Shown: one piece after another, positions 41,567-56,900 of the stretch
How positions within the stretch are numbered: the first letter of the stretch is position 1
How the letters are laid out: every line of letters begins with the position of its first letter
Source of the DNA: Hofstenia miamia
Lineage: Eukaryota; Xenacoelomorpha; Acoela; Hofsteniidae
Assembly: GCA_900660155.1 (NCBI GenBank)
Contig: CABFPE010000018.1
Location: 1,761,244-1,825,243, forward strand
DNA: 64,000 nt
Direction: 5' to 3'
Program-made: the position numbers and the translations under genes
The notes under the pieces: generated by a model
Seen by the model: the letters and a program-made list of their open reading frames with translations, nothing else
Told to the model about the DNA's origin: nothing
The model's database searches: none

Positions 41567-41886
41567 CTATATGTATATGCATGTATAACATATTTTTGTA
41601 AACAAGAATCTAAAGCTACATTGAAATCGAAATGTTGATCTAAATATATATTATGCTTTAATAATCTGCGTGTATTTTTGTGAGAAAGACATATCCCAAG
41701 AAATTATCTTTCGCAGAAGTTTATATTGATGTTCATCCTTCGGAGCTAGAATTTTCTTTCCCCAATAACTCATATGCCAATGACCAACATCTTCAACTAA
41801 GAAGAATAGTGGCAGCCTGTGTGTGAAACTGTCATACTCCAATATAATCAAAGACGCATTGGTTTTCTCTTCAGTCATATTGACTG

Positions 41887-41935
<49 letters not shown>

Positions 41936-44900
41936 ATTTAAATATGATGCTATCCTTGATCTTATCGTATCGTACAGCATAACATATACGTCAGCACTAT
42001 TAATTGATCTTAGATCGGCTTCTATTTCTTTCATAATATATTTTGAGTGGAATCAGCAGTACTGCAAGTATTTCAATATTATCAATATTATCTTTTGGAA
42101 GGATTAACAAATCACAACCATGAAAATGGAAAATGACCGATTACGTAAGTGAAATCGACCTGATTAAATGGTATCCAGATTATGACGTTGGGTCCTACTA
42201 ATTATTTAATCAGATTTTAATAGTTCGTGATGGTGACCTATTTAATATTCACTAAATATTCTTTTCAATTGAAAGTAATTTCTACTAAAAGCAATATATT
42301 ACAAAATTTGTATTAACTTCTTATAAATGTGTATTTGTAATTCCTTTGAATTTGAGATCTTTGAACGAATTAATGTTACCTCGGAATTTACTAGATCCCT
42401 AAAAGGAGTTTGCAGTCGGTCTAAGTAAGCACTTAAATATAGAATTAATTATATTATGAAATTAATCGGTGCTGTTTCAAAGTAGATATCATCACTATTG
42501 ACCTTGTCTTTTGAGTAAACCAAATACTTGGAGTCCATTATTGCATTGCGTTTTATATATAAATTTACCCTAAGAGTATGAAAATAATTGAATTATCTTA
42601 AATTATTAAGGTTTATTAGCTTAAAATTCATAATTTAAAATTTAGGTCACTTTAAAATTGAAAGCTAAATATATTTTTAATAATGTACGTTTTCTCAAAA
42701 TGGTTTCCTTATTGAAATATACCTTACGGTCAAGCAGAAATGTTAGGCAAAATGTTTTCATCAAATTACTATGATTATTATAAAAGCCCTACAAATAAAT
42801 TATCCACAAATATATCAAAAATAACTTAGCGATTGCATTGGAAGTAAATTATCAAAATTTTTGTCTTAAAATTGTAATATTTCAACTTCATTTCATTTTA
42901 TTGAGGTAATCCAATATTATTACTATGATATCTCAAAAAACTTTTTTCATCTTGAATGATGCAATGCTATCAAAAAAATGCATTGCTACACTAGTGATTC
43001 AATGCACAACTTTTAAATCTAATTGATTTTCCCAGCGGGTTTATTAAGCAGGTAGGAATATCAAATAGCAGTTCCAATAAAAAATGCTTCGTTCCAGCTC
43101 AATAATGGAAAAACATTTTAGAAAAATTTGCACTTCTCTGAGAAGGAATTGACCCTAACATATTTATTTATTAATATTGTTAAATGATTATAATAAGTAA
43201 TGAGACATAACCAATATTTTTTAATTTTCCAACAAAATTCAGGAATAATAGATGCTGATCCATAGCACGATATAATTTTAATATCAGTTCATGTCATGTC
43301 CAAAACATAGCTGCAAAATTGTTTTTGAAAAGAGATGCAAAATATCTAATGTGATCAAATGCCAACACTCAAACAAAATCTCTTTGACGTAAATGCAACA
43401 GATGCTTTAGTAGTTGAGGTTCTTTGAATACTTAAGCATTCAATGTTTTTGACAATTTAGATTGTTCCCATGAAGTCACATGCACAGTCACATATTGGAA
43501 AACGTAAGACAAAGAGAAGATTTAACGAATTCATTTTTTGAAAGGATTAGCAATGAGATGCAAGCAAAATTTATTACTATCTAATTGCATCATTGACTTA
43601 CATCGCTTCTATTTCATTAGCGTGTAAATAATTTCTCGAATGAAAGTACAAGTTTTCTATCACTAGTAATTTCAACAACTGAAAGTTTTCAATTTTCAAA
43701 GCCGTACAGTAATTTTTTATCATTGATTTTATAATTACATCAGAATAACATTGATTAATTATCAATATCTCTTATTAAAATGTTGTATGCATTTAAAGAC
43801 AAATTAGAATTTACCTATTAATGCAATAACCTTATTTTTGTTATAACACACCACCGAATTTTGCAAAAAATATGAATTTTGGAATTCCACATATGTGCAT
43901 AACCCCAAACAACCTATTTTGATTTAAAGTCACAAACTTTCATTCGCATTTTCCTATAATTTCTGGCAAGCCTATAAGGAAATTTGAAAACTCTTGGATT
44001 AGGAGACATCTATGAGTAATGGTGTTTTTCTCTTATGGTGAAAATTGTGATAAAAAATTATTCGTGTGTTTGAAGTAAATTTAAATAAAAAAATTTTTCA
44101 GTCGAAATTTATTCAAAAAAATTCCAATTCTACCTATACCTATTTTACATATAATAATGCGGTCTAAAATTCATGGCAGTAACAACCGTCTGGCGCGCTG
44201 GGCAGCCAGAAGTCGTCTCGCCTTAAAGTATTAATTTCAGATTTAAGAAATCATTATTATTTAGTGAATCATAAAAGTCTAAATAGAAACCACCAAAAAT
44301 TTTAAAATGATTTGCGCTGCCCATAGTTAATATTCTCTTCTTTATCTGTTTTCTTGCCAATAAATTCACATATAGGCTTTGATAGCATTTTTAAAAGTTT
44401 TAATCACCAACGAAGCCCAACTATTTTTAAAAAAGTAAGAGCATCACTCCCATATCGTCTGAATTGTAATACTTTCTTTAAATGTTTGCATTAATTTACT
44501 TAGAATCTACAGAAATATTGATGTGAAGTCCATGTTCGTATTTCATTAATTAGATAGTTTTAATATAAATGTGGCCACGTTGGTAGCATTATATATTCAT
44601 GTTAAAGCAATTAAACTCTTTATGTAGAACATGTTTGTTCACCTGGAACTTAGAGTTTAGAAATGACTTATTATAATTTATCGTTTTTAATTAATATGAA
44701 AAAATGATCATTGGGTGCTAAGTTAGAAAATATTTTGTGAAGTTGATATTTAGCAATTAATTGATCTTATGCATGCCACATAATATCAGCTCCTAGTAAA
44801 TAGCTTTCTTACATAATACTTCAAATTGCTAGCTTTAGAAATTTAATATGTAATTTATATTAATTATTGCAAGCCCTTGATGATATTTAATTCATTTTAC

Positions 44901-47900
44901 ATAATTTATATCAGATGATTAAGTACAAGACTCGTTCAGTCTTAATTAACACAGAGTTGAAAATTCCAAAGTCTAATGTTTGATGAGATCAGCATGAAAT
45001 AATTTTCAAGTCCTAATATTGGATCAGCAATCACACAGATTATATTTTACTAATATTACCCCTTGAAGCCTATTTTTAAATGACCACGTTTTATTTCTTG
45101 TGTGACATACAGTAAACCCGGTCAACTTAGACAGCCCTGTTTTCTTAGACAGGATGACAGAAAACAGCGTGTGAAATTTGTGCTTCATCAAATATCTATG
45201 ATGGCATTCAGATCAGACAACAAAGCGAGATAGAAATCAAAAAGTGCGCTATAGCATGTGATAGACGTGTAAATTAGGTCATTTTGACGTTTTGTCATAG
45301 CAATCGCATCGATTTATACATGTAAATAATACATGTTTGAACTTAAAATATTAACTCTTATGAATTCAACATTGGTATAATTTGATTGGAAACTAACAAA
45401 CTTTGAATAACAATTTAAGAAGTGTTAACCTGATTAGTCTTGCATTTGTATAACCTGCCTAAGTTAACCGGTTCTTAGATGGCTAATAAAGATGTTATAA
45501 GTTGTTAATTAACTGAATATTAAAACAGCAGGAAGAAATGTATATATATATATATATTATGTAAAAAGATGTTAAAACTGCAGTTAATGTGAATTGTCAA
45601 CGCTTAGGTAAAGAAATTTATTATGATAAAACTTTAAACATGCAAAAAACCTCCCCAAATTCGCCGGATTAATGGTAGTATGCATATATTATGCCTAAAA
45701 CATAAATTAACTTATTTTAAAGCAACCCTTCTGCGTATGGAATATATTGCTAAGACCTAAACATCCTTCTCAGGTTTCATATTGGCTTGAGATTTGTGAA
45801 GCCTGTTTTTTAAGATAGCGAAACAGTGGAAATGTTTTTCTCATAACCATTAAATAAATCACTTTTAAAGTTCCATTTAAAAGTTATTATAAAGAAATTA
45901 TAAATATTTGAAATTCAATTGATATAAAAATTGTTTCTCACGTACGCTGGCCAATGATATTAATATCTAAAAGATTTCTAAAGGCTAACCTAATTCAAGT
46001 AATTTAAATTGGTCATTAATAATTCAGTAAATGGCACTCAGCAATTCATCGGATATTAAACTTCGTCACTTTCTTCCATCGATATAATTATTTCAGGTGT
46101 GAATTCCATTTGAATAAGTATTTTTCTATTTTCCAAATAAAGTAATGTCATTATTTATCGGTTAGCAAATTTAATTGGCTATCATTGGATATGTCGAGAA
46201 AAATGCAACATCATAAAAAGCACGGAAATGATTTCTAAAGTTTTATACAATTTGATACCGTGATTCAATTTATGTTCTTCTAAGATTAAATAATATCTGT
46301 AATTGTAAATTTTAGTCACAAAATCTATTTTAATATATTTAAAAATTGTTTTTTGACCTGATATATAATAAATTTTTTTCGCAAAGCTTATTATCTTTCC
46401 TCATATGTAAGTTTATTTTGATTTAAGGAACAGATCTACATTTTTTCTAACAAAATTCATAACAAGCATACTTGGAAAATTTATTTGAAAAATTTAGATT
46501 TCTTCTTCCCTGACATCACTAAATTTTGGTAGGATGGGGAGAAAGTCTTCTCGAGACGAATCAAAGATGCACAGAGATGGCTCTGCACCTCCCCTTTCTC
46601 ATGCACAAATTTCTCAAAATTCTACCTCACAATTTGCTGCAACACCTGACAATGACTGTAAGTAAGAAAATGTGCAATCATAGCACTTCAACTGAAATAC
46701 TTTGACATATTATAAATTGCTAATGAACATATACAAACAATTAATGTTAGCATATACAAGGTAGAGAATTGAAGCAGTATTAATATTTTATATATAAACT
46801 ACATTTACTTCAACGTGGATTAACTTTAACTCTTTCCATTGGATAGTTTTTTTCTAGATTTTCAATGGTATTTTGTGTTCGGAAAAATTAGTTCAAGAGA
46901 ATTAAATCAAGTAAGCTGTCTAAGAGATGTAAATTTCTAACATTTCCTTCCCATATCATTCGTTTAATTGTGAGAAGGCATGCAAAAGCGGCAATAAAAA
47001 ATTATGTAGCACCAGATGGATTAATCAATTTATATCATTTGCTTTCTGGAAATCACAATATATCTTTAACCGGTGCGATATGTTTTTTTATTGTAATCAG
47101 AATTAGCCTTTTCTATGTTAAATATCCCAGTCGCCAATTAGCTCTCAGAAAAAAGATTGAGTTCCAAAAAAAATAGTAAAAAAGTTTTTACAAGCTCAAA
47201 AGCTCTTTATAGTTAGAACGAGCAAATTCTAGGATGCAATGAATAAAATTGAATTTTTGCATCAAGGCATATACTACTGAATTGGTCAGACAACAACCAA
47301 TATAGCCTATTGTTTAATTTAGTCAAGCAAGGAACTACCTTTAAATAATAACCGTAAATTTTTGATTTTATAAAACAATATCTATTCATAAAAAAACAAT
47401 CTCAAGGTCAATGATATACAATTGAAAATGAGATTTCTCACACAGTAATTGATATAAACAATTGATGAATATTTATTTAAATCTTATTGTTGCTTTGCAA
47501 ATAGAGCATTGTGTTGAAGCATAGTGGATTTTGTTTGATTTTTTTTAGATTTTTACTAAAATTTGTTCTAATAATTTTAAAAGATCGTGACTTTTTAAAT
47601 TAGTTTTGACAATTAATTTTCGATCACTGAAAAGTGGAAATTGGATAAGGAAATCAAAATATAATATCATCAATGGTTGTCGTGGTACTGTCGTGGTACT
47701 AATATAAGTAATTTATTTTAAAAAATTTAAAGCTTACAAATGACAGCTAATATCCTGTGATATTGGCACAACAAAACTTTGAAAGGCTATGAACAAAGAT
47801 GAAAGCAATTACTCAAAGCCTCCTAATGTCATGACCTGGCGATATACAATACAACAAACAAAAATGGGGGAACAAGCCTCAAATTAATGTTATAAATTGC

Positions 47901-50900
47901 TTAGCAAATCAAATCTACGTTTTCATATCAACTGTTAGTTACAAATGCAGATTGAAAATTTAAACTGATAATATTTTATATCAAAAGTTCATATTTCCAA
48001 ATTTACCTCTTATGTATACATTTCATGTAAAATATATCAAGAAATCAAAATTAGTTTAACAATGTTAGTATGTCCACAAATTTGAAATTTCTATATTAAT
48101 GCGTACAATTGTTTCAGGAAATCCTATTGCGTCGCTAGTTCTTATATAAATGTCATCAATTTAATAAGATTTTTAAGAAATTCGCATGTCAATATTTTTA
48201 TAGCGACTGGGTGCATTATTACCAAAGAAAAATTGGTGGATATGTTAGATTTTATGCACTGAATTTGCTTTTTTGAAATATCAGTTGCATATTTTTGGGG
48301 ATATTCTCTGGGGTACCCAATAATAGGGGCTTTAAAATGAAAATTAAATTTCTGAAACAGAAATTAACACAAAGTTGAATTTACAATAAAATTTATTTTG
48401 GTAGAAAAAATTAATATTTAACATTAATCCTTTCAAGAGTAACTTTTGCAGAATTTTGGGCGAATATTTATAAAATTGAAGGAATTAATAATACTCAAAA
48501 CAATAAATCATAGAGATAAATAGTCTTTCAATATTATACTGGAAAAGAAAAATGCTAATAGGGCAGTGGAAAACGCACTAATATTTAAAGGAATACGATA
48601 TCGAAATAAATCATCCGAAAAATCAAAAAAGATAGGTCGAGTAAAGAAAATACAGTCTATGAAGTAAGGAAACCATGAAAGGAAAGGCAAACAAAGTTTA
48701 GACAATTATGCTCTGTGAGTTTGCATTTTATCATAATTTCAAATAACTATGTGAATGAATAGAATTTGTCGATCTAGTGTTGAAATTTTATAGAAGTTAG
48801 ACACATGGTTTGCATGCATAAAATATGGAGTACTTCATACACTGCTTAAAACAGTGCTTTAAATAATGATTTATTTATGTTAGTTTTAAATATTTTTTTT
48901 TAAATTCATATAGATTCATATGGAAAATTTGGAAAATAGTTTTGGGATTCATCCATTCTTACCTTCATAGCCAACCTTCTACCAAAAAACTAGCAGAATC
49001 TGCGTTTTGCTTAATTGAACAAAAAATACATGTTGACAAGTTTATATTAATTCAATGTTCGCTCCTATAAGAGGTTTCATTAAAATTTTGGTGGTTTTGT
49101 CTAAGATCAAAAAACATTGTAAAGACAGCTTTTTGGAAAAAATACAAATTTTGCCAACTCTGGTTAGAGGCATGTACATATACACCCTATTTGTATGCCT
49201 CAAGAATACGATTTACCATAAATCAATACATATTCAAGGCTTCCAACAGCACTGCTGTTAACAGCGGTGTTAACAGCTGCAAGCTGTTGCAGCAACAAAG
49301 TGCTGTATCAATGCCTTCTAATCCCTTCAAAAGCGCATCAAAGAGGGTCAGATTTCAAACCAGTGTTGAAATCATTGATAAAGATGAGTTCACCCCAAGT
49401 ACATCAACAACACCCATTGATAGAAGGCAGGGTTGTATTCCTAAATAACTACCTAGGGGGCTCTATATTTGAGAAGTGATATTATTTGTTACATTTTGAC
49501 AAAATTTTGTTATCCAACAATTAAAATACACCACCACAAACCATAATATAACTGTAAACATATGGGATGCCCCCGTTAGCCCCCCCCCTGATAGAGGGTG
49601 TTTTAGCGTATCAATGATATTTAGAGACTCATGAATACTTATTTATTATCGTGAATCACTTCACAATGAATTGTGTGGTGTGCGAATTTATAACTTTTAA
49701 TTTCTCCCTCTTCATTACCTTCTATCAAGGATAATAAACATTCATTTGGTACAATTTTCAAAACATTTACAAAACATTGGGTATTATATCATTTGACGAT
49801 TTGTATAGTGATACAATCAGACGACTTGGTGCCATTTTTACTTCTACTTTTATTTATGTTTATATTTATTTTGTGTTATTATTTTGTAGATATGTTGTCC
49901 ATCTTTAAATTCGCCTTGAGGTTCCTGTTAGGTTCTTTAACTTTGTTTAAAAACAATGTTTTGTCTCGTATCCAGTGGCAAATGCAAGAGGGGACATGGT
50001 GGAATGAACCCTCCTCATATTTTCAAAACTGATTTTGATTGGTAAAATACAAAACTGTTCTTCAAAAAAATTTAAATGTTTTAAAACCCAAGTCGGTAAA
50101 TGCATTTTTAGGGTATATTTTTCAATATTTTTACATTATCAAGCCCGTCATAAACCCAACGGATGCCCATGCTCCTATCCACACAATATCGGAGCCTATG
50201 TACGAACTTTTTGTCTATTCTAATTAAGAAAATATTGAAGTTGTTTACAACTGCTGTTAGCAGGAAAAGGATTGCTGTTTGATTTTAACAGCTTCTTTAC
50301 ATATTTCAATTTGAACCGAGATTAACACAACACAAAAATTATTTCTGCATTAACAAATTTCTTAATAATTTTTTCGTTGTGCGAAGCTGCACCCACAGAA
50401 TTTCGGAATTTAGGGGATTTTAGAATGTAGGTGAAGAACGTGCACTCCTCTATATCACAGTGTGCTCTCAGATTTGGAATTTCATTATTATTTCATGAGT
50501 TATGAGAGGCTACATTGATTTTGAAGAAACAATCACAGATCTAAAAAATTCCTTCAACGTATGGAGGTAAATAGCAAAAAATTGTGGCAATATTGCTGCA
50601 ATATAAGAAACCGAAAATTTGCACTAATTTTAAGAACACATTACATACAGTTCTGTCTGATATTTAATAGCAAAATGATAATTTTTCAAATAATAGTTGT
50701 GACTGTTTTTTAATGGTGCTTGCTAATGAGAAAAATGCATGAAATATCTTAATTTTCTGAAAGTGGTATCAATTTATTTGCGGTTACTATTAGGCTTTGC
50801 AGTTGGTGCATTCTTGCTCTTAGCAATTGTTACACGGATGATTAATTCGATATTGCACAGCTGACGTTTTCATAATTGGGAGTTGCAGATTTTGTGAGTA

Positions 50901-53900
50901 TATTTGATAGTTCGTTGATTTTCATTAGTATCAATCAACCAGAGGAGAAAGGATATATTGAACAAAACCAGCAGCCTCTCAACAGTTTTCCAAAACCACC
51001 TGTCAAAAATTCAAGCATCTCTCTTAAATTCTTTTGTAAACATCTGTAGCGAGAAATAATCTTCAAGCTTACACGTAGATTCAGATATATTTCTATACAA
51101 TTTAAATTTTAGCATTCCCTAAAAGTAGATTTTAGATTTTACTAACATTCATAAACAATTAAAAAATATTATTGGTAGTTTTTAATAATTAAAACTTTGT
51201 AAGTGATAATATTAATATTGATAATGAGATTGGTAATAATAATTAAAATAATAATAACAATAACTGTATGAAGTGTTACTTAGAGGAGAAGAACATAGGA
51301 CCAAGATTACAGCAAGACTACAGGATTCAAGGATCAGTTGCTCATTGAAAAGTAGTGACTTACAATTGTAAGATAAGGAAGACAAACTTAGAAATTGCAT
51401 ACGGAGATGTTTGAAAGCATATAATAGCATATCACATAGATGAATACTGAAGATGCTAATGAAGTTTCACAGAAGTGGATTTGGCTTATAGGAATTTAGC
51501 AAATGCTGAAATTCTGTCATGGGATGTTCTAGAAGACTGTTTAGCATCACTAATGTTTGTGGTTTGCTCAATCCGAATAACGGAAGCCCATAGGGTGGTG
51601 CTTTGAGTCACACTGTTATATGGGCTGAAGTTTTGGATTAGGTAAGTATGCAACATTGACATTATTCCGAGACAAGTTAGCATGGGTGCACTTGAGGACT
51701 AGCGGTGAAAGCGATTGAAGAAGTCAAGGAAAGGTACAAGTAATTAGAAGTGATAGAGAAAGACAGAATAAATAATGAAGAAATGAAGGCAAGATTGAAG
51801 AAAAAGCGAAAAAGTTTGAGTAAAGGACTACGGAAGTTATCATTGAATAGAGAAAACGCATCATAACAATACTTGCATTATATATGTCCTTGTTGAGATG
51901 CTCAGCAAGAATACATAGTGAAATAAGAATGAACTGAAGGAAATAGAAAATGAGAACAGGTATTTACTAGCAGTAAACAGAGAATTCAACTTAAATGAGG
52001 CGTGAGTAGGTTTTATGTGTCAAAGCAGCAAAAGGGTAAAGTGCTGTTACGCGTTGGGGAGGCTGTAGAAACAGAGAGGATTTAGGATTGAAATAATATC
52101 TTTATAAGTAACCCAAAGGAATCCAAATAGTGGTTAAAAAGGCAGAGCTGAATAGAGAAAGAGAAACATCGATGAGTGAAGGAACAAACTGTATGACGAG
52201 CACGGAGTCAAAAGAGTTAAAGTAAAAAATATTGGCTATGTAAGAATGAGTTGATGGACCATCTAATATCAAAAAGTGAAATATTAGCAAAGAATGAGCA
52301 TACGCTTAAGAATGAGAAGGTTGAGCATATTACAAATGGAGTTTGAGTAGGCAGTATGGATTAGATTCAAAAGATGCATTATAAAAATCATAGATAATAA
52401 AAAGGTTATATACTGTATGAATTTGACATATATTCTAGCAAATCATTGATGCATGAAGGCCAAAAATAGTAGTGGTAGCTAAACAACAAAAAGTGGGAAC
52501 AGGCAAAGACATATTAGTAACAAAAGTTTGGAATGTAGAAAAAAGGGGAACGATAAAATAGATAAATATAAGCAAGTGCTTGGGAAAATTAATTGTGGAC
52601 ATTTAAAAAATTGAAGCATTGTCTAGTCGTAGTTGCGGCATTAGGAGCAGAAGGCAAGAAGCATTGGAAATCATTGGAGGAATTATGATTATCAAGATGG
52701 CGAGGAGCGTAGAACTGCCGGGAACATTGCTAGAAACTGATGAAGTCCTAAAGAAAGTTTTTTTACTCTTTAAAAACTGTTGAATTTCCACTCTGACAGT
52801 CACATCAACGTCAAGGAGAGAGAAGACAAGTGATAATAATATTGATTATATACTTACGATATAAATAATTCACCAGTCTGCAAAATCTATAAGAATACTC
52901 GTTGTTCAATTTTAATTGCATAATACTTTTTAAAACAAGTAAGTGTTGTGTTGTAAATTTATAACATTTTGAAAAGCATATCTTTTACAATGTAATAAAA
53001 TTTAAATTCCAAGGAGTGTAATTATGCAAGAAATATCATTTCGCAGAATGTTCAATGTTTTTGTTTTTTGATATACAATTTCTTCCAGCATTTTATAAGC
53101 CTACATATATATGTAAAGCATAGATTCAATAAACGATCCCTATATTTTACATGTGATGTTAAGCATGCTTGGATATTATATCATTGAAGCAACAACATTT
53201 ATTATCTAAATATATGTGAATTTCAAAATTTTCTGTAGCAGAGATTTATGCTTTTTTCGAAATTCACAATATTTTATAATTTCTTTTTTCAGAAGTTATT
53301 ATCTGATTTTTAAATTTAATTTCTCATATATAACGTAGGGCTTATTTCAAATCATTAAGTTATTTCTAAGGATTTTCTTTCAACTATTAATTGAGATTTT
53401 TAGTATTATTTACATTGCCTAGCAAATTTCGATGTTGATTTGGACCAACTAAACATAGAAGTACTTAATTAAAAAACATTGCAGTAGATAACAAGATTTT
53501 AGGTGAGCGTCCTAAGCTACAAGATAAATCTTTGAAGTTATATTTTAGAAGGCTTTCAAATGCAAAGCAGTTAATTTTAATCATGAAAAGTGTCTGGAGA
53601 CGAGAATTTGAAGTTTAGTGTGTCTCGGAAATTTAAACCATTTGTTTGACAATGTTACGCATTGATGTACTAATTAAATTCTTTCGAGAACTTTAATTTA
53701 ATTTAGCTTTTCTTCAAAGTTTTTAACACTATGATTTACAGCTGTTCAGAAGAACTATTTCTTGAAATACATCTGTCGACATTTGGCGGCTATAATAAGA
53801 CTACCAAATAATGTATTACAGCAATTCAATTTTTTTCAATATTAATTCAATTACATTAATGACATTTACACAATGTGCTCCAAAAAGAAATATCTTAAGC

Positions 53901-56900
53901 GATGTATATAACATCTTAAAATAATTTAATTGAATAATAAAATTAATATTTATTAGGTGAGATATTTTAAGCAAAGCCTTCCTCTAATGGCGAGCAATCC
54001 ATTATAGCTTCATAACATTATGTAATTTATCACTGAATCCAGGTCTTTAATATTTAAAACAATTTTTTTTAATGAGGGTGATCATGAAATGCTAAAATAA
54101 TGCTCGATTACATTAGAATATAACTGCCTATGTAATCTTCAAATGACGTGGAGTTTTTCCACATTTTTAGCAATTTTAACATTAATTGATAGACGTTCTC
54201 GAACTGAATGTTAAAAATTTGTAATAACTTGTATTGCTGTGCGTGAAGTACTTGAAAAGTTTCACAATTTCCTATTAAAATTCCTATTTCTAAGAGTTTA
54301 AATTCTGTCCATATCTAATTTTCTGATAATTTCGAAGCTCAAAGTCAATGCGAAGAAAGACTAACCTTAAATATATCTCACCCTGTAGAGGGGTTTTCCT
54401 CAGCGCCCCTTCAGAAATAATGTTATATTTCTGATTTAAGAGACGAATGCCTAAAATTAAAAATAGTACTTTTATTATTTCTCTAATTATACACATTTTT
54501 TTAAGAAAAAGTTAGTTTTTATTGTTATCTTCATCGATAAATTCGCTTCAGGAGGACATCAATTTTTTTTAATGCGCTAAGTTTTATCATTTGCCACCTC
54601 CATCCCAAGTATGAACATTGCTGTGATCTTGGAACATATTTCACCAACGTTTTGCATTACAATTCAACTGCTGACGTCAGCGCACAATATTTCGTCAGAG
54701 CAAAAAAACATCGATTTTTTGTTGACTTCGCATTCAGCTTATTGTAGGCTATAGTTCTGCCAATTTTCGCTGCTTGGTGATGAATATGATTGATAGTAAG
54801 AGGAGTCTCATGTAGCACCCCTTGTTCTTGAATATTTAAAAAGGACGCTGGAGATTGGGTTAAATGTTTCTTTTAATGTGGACATAATTCCAAACGCATA
54901 GATATCTGCAATGCTAATTCAGAGGTCACTTCAATGTACCAGAGACCAACCAGTTGCGGAATAAGAACGAAAATTAAAGAGGAGATACTATCTTTAGGTC
55001 TTTCAGATCTTGGATAACATTATTAGTTCATGAGTTATGACGCTTAAACTTTTTTCTAAAAATAATCAAGACATTAGAAAATTGGTAGGCATTTTGAAGT
55101 TAAGAGGTTAATTCAGATGCGATGACTTCATGTAGATCCCTCAAAATTTGAACAAATTGAAGTTCGAAAATAGGATAGTTTTCAAACTTTGATTTTGCAT
55201 TCTTAACAATATCCAAGCCAATTTTGAATTCAAAGTTCGATTTTTATTTTGTACTTCAAGTAAAAACGGTATTGTTGAATATATTTTAAAGTTGCTAGCA
55301 TAAAATTTCCTATTGCGTAACCAGTTGAAAATTCCAAAACTGAATAATTGTATTATTAATAAGATCATAGCTAACAACCAGACAAAATACACAGCACCAA
55401 TTCAAAAAAAATAATGGAAAATTAATTTTACTTCAAAAAATGCAACAACAACAACTATTTGTTTTCATCTATTAAACATAAAGTTAAACTTAGCACTTTT
55501 AGTAAATTCAAAGTGTTTACTTGTTGTACTTTAAGTTTGGATTAAAATGGATATTTGAAACTGTTTCAAATGTTGGTTTGCAAGTTGGAAATCTTGATGC
55601 CTCAAAATAAGTTTTAACCTTGCTTAATTCCAATTTTGTTATTTCAAAATGGAAATATTAATTAATATTAAATTTAACGTCTCCTTTATAAAGCTCTTAA
55701 TTAAAGGCTTTTATGTACCTCTTACGTACATTTGAATTCTTTGATGGTTTTGTAATTTCTATATGGGATTTAATATTTTTTAAATTTACTATTCCTGCAC
55801 ACCTTGATTTAAGCATTATTTTGCAAAATGTGAATATCTGCATAGATCAGGAAAGTTTTTGTACTTAAATTTTCAGTAGGTCAAATTGATATTTGTAAAA
55901 TTTATTTTGTCAAATGAATAGCAAATTTTGATATCATGAATAAATATACTTAATCATCTCGAAGACAATATCTGTTTGTTTATTACATTAAAATTATTAA
56001 GCCTAATTTGAAGTTAAAAATTTACTCAAATTATCCAATTAATTACAAATTTACAAGGTTGTTATCATATTTTATTAATTAAGGAATTCCTTGCATAGTT
56101 AAAATTTTCAAGCTAATACCTGAAATGTAAGCACTCGGTTAATTGAACTTATTTGTATTTTCTTTTAATGAACAGTTTAATAAATGTGCATCAATTTTGA
56201 ACTTCTGAAATCCGTTTGTAAATGTAAGTTGAGCTGAATAAAAAAAACTTTACGTATTTACATATTTCGATCTAGCAGATATTTGTGATATTACATATCT
56301 ACCAATTCAAATCAAATTAACAATTATCTAATATATGCTAAAATTTCAACTAATAAGTTATTTTCAGCAGTGGCGAATGCTGGAATTTATCTCAGTGGTG
56401 ATGAAGTTAAGTGATAAATGACTGTCAAAATGTTGAAAATTTGACTCTTGAGATGGATTTAACCAACTTAGTACTTAATTTCTAATTTTTTTATGAAACG
56501 TTTAATTTTTTTAATTGGATAAATCAACGTGGTAAATTTGAAGTGGGGATAAACACTCTCCCATGGCAACGGGTAATGTACCGAAATCTACCCAACGTCT
56601 TGTGGGTGAAACTAAAACAATTTTCAATGGTTTCATTTTGTAAGGCTCTTTTAGGGACTTCTTTAATTGCTGTTATATAACCCAGTGATTCAATTGCAAG
56701 ACATTTTTCGCATCTCAATCAGCAGGAAGCACATGTTCTTTCAGTATATTTCCAACTTTCTCAATGGATCAAAAATATGCTAAATCAGTTGGACTATGAC
56801 AGTTTTGTTTCACTTGGTGTTTGGTATTTATTGCATAAGTTTGTGTCATTTTTCTAACTGTATCAATAAAAAACCACATTTTACAATGCATTTTCATTCT

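Noticed and set aside
42117-42150. MKMENDRL start followed by a strong donor GTAAGT on +
   Set aside because: Eight codons only, with no partner exon in phase.
49267-49479. Second open frame over the RVxF exon
   Set aside because: It would fit the phase of 46657 but reads as an unlikely mix (poly-Leu, CC, then random); the RVxF frame has far better composition.
20609-54683. CRE-like TGACGTCA palindromes at about 20616 and 54672
   Set aside because: Two isolated sites in non-coding DNA, not linked to a promoter; expected to occur by chance or in element debris.
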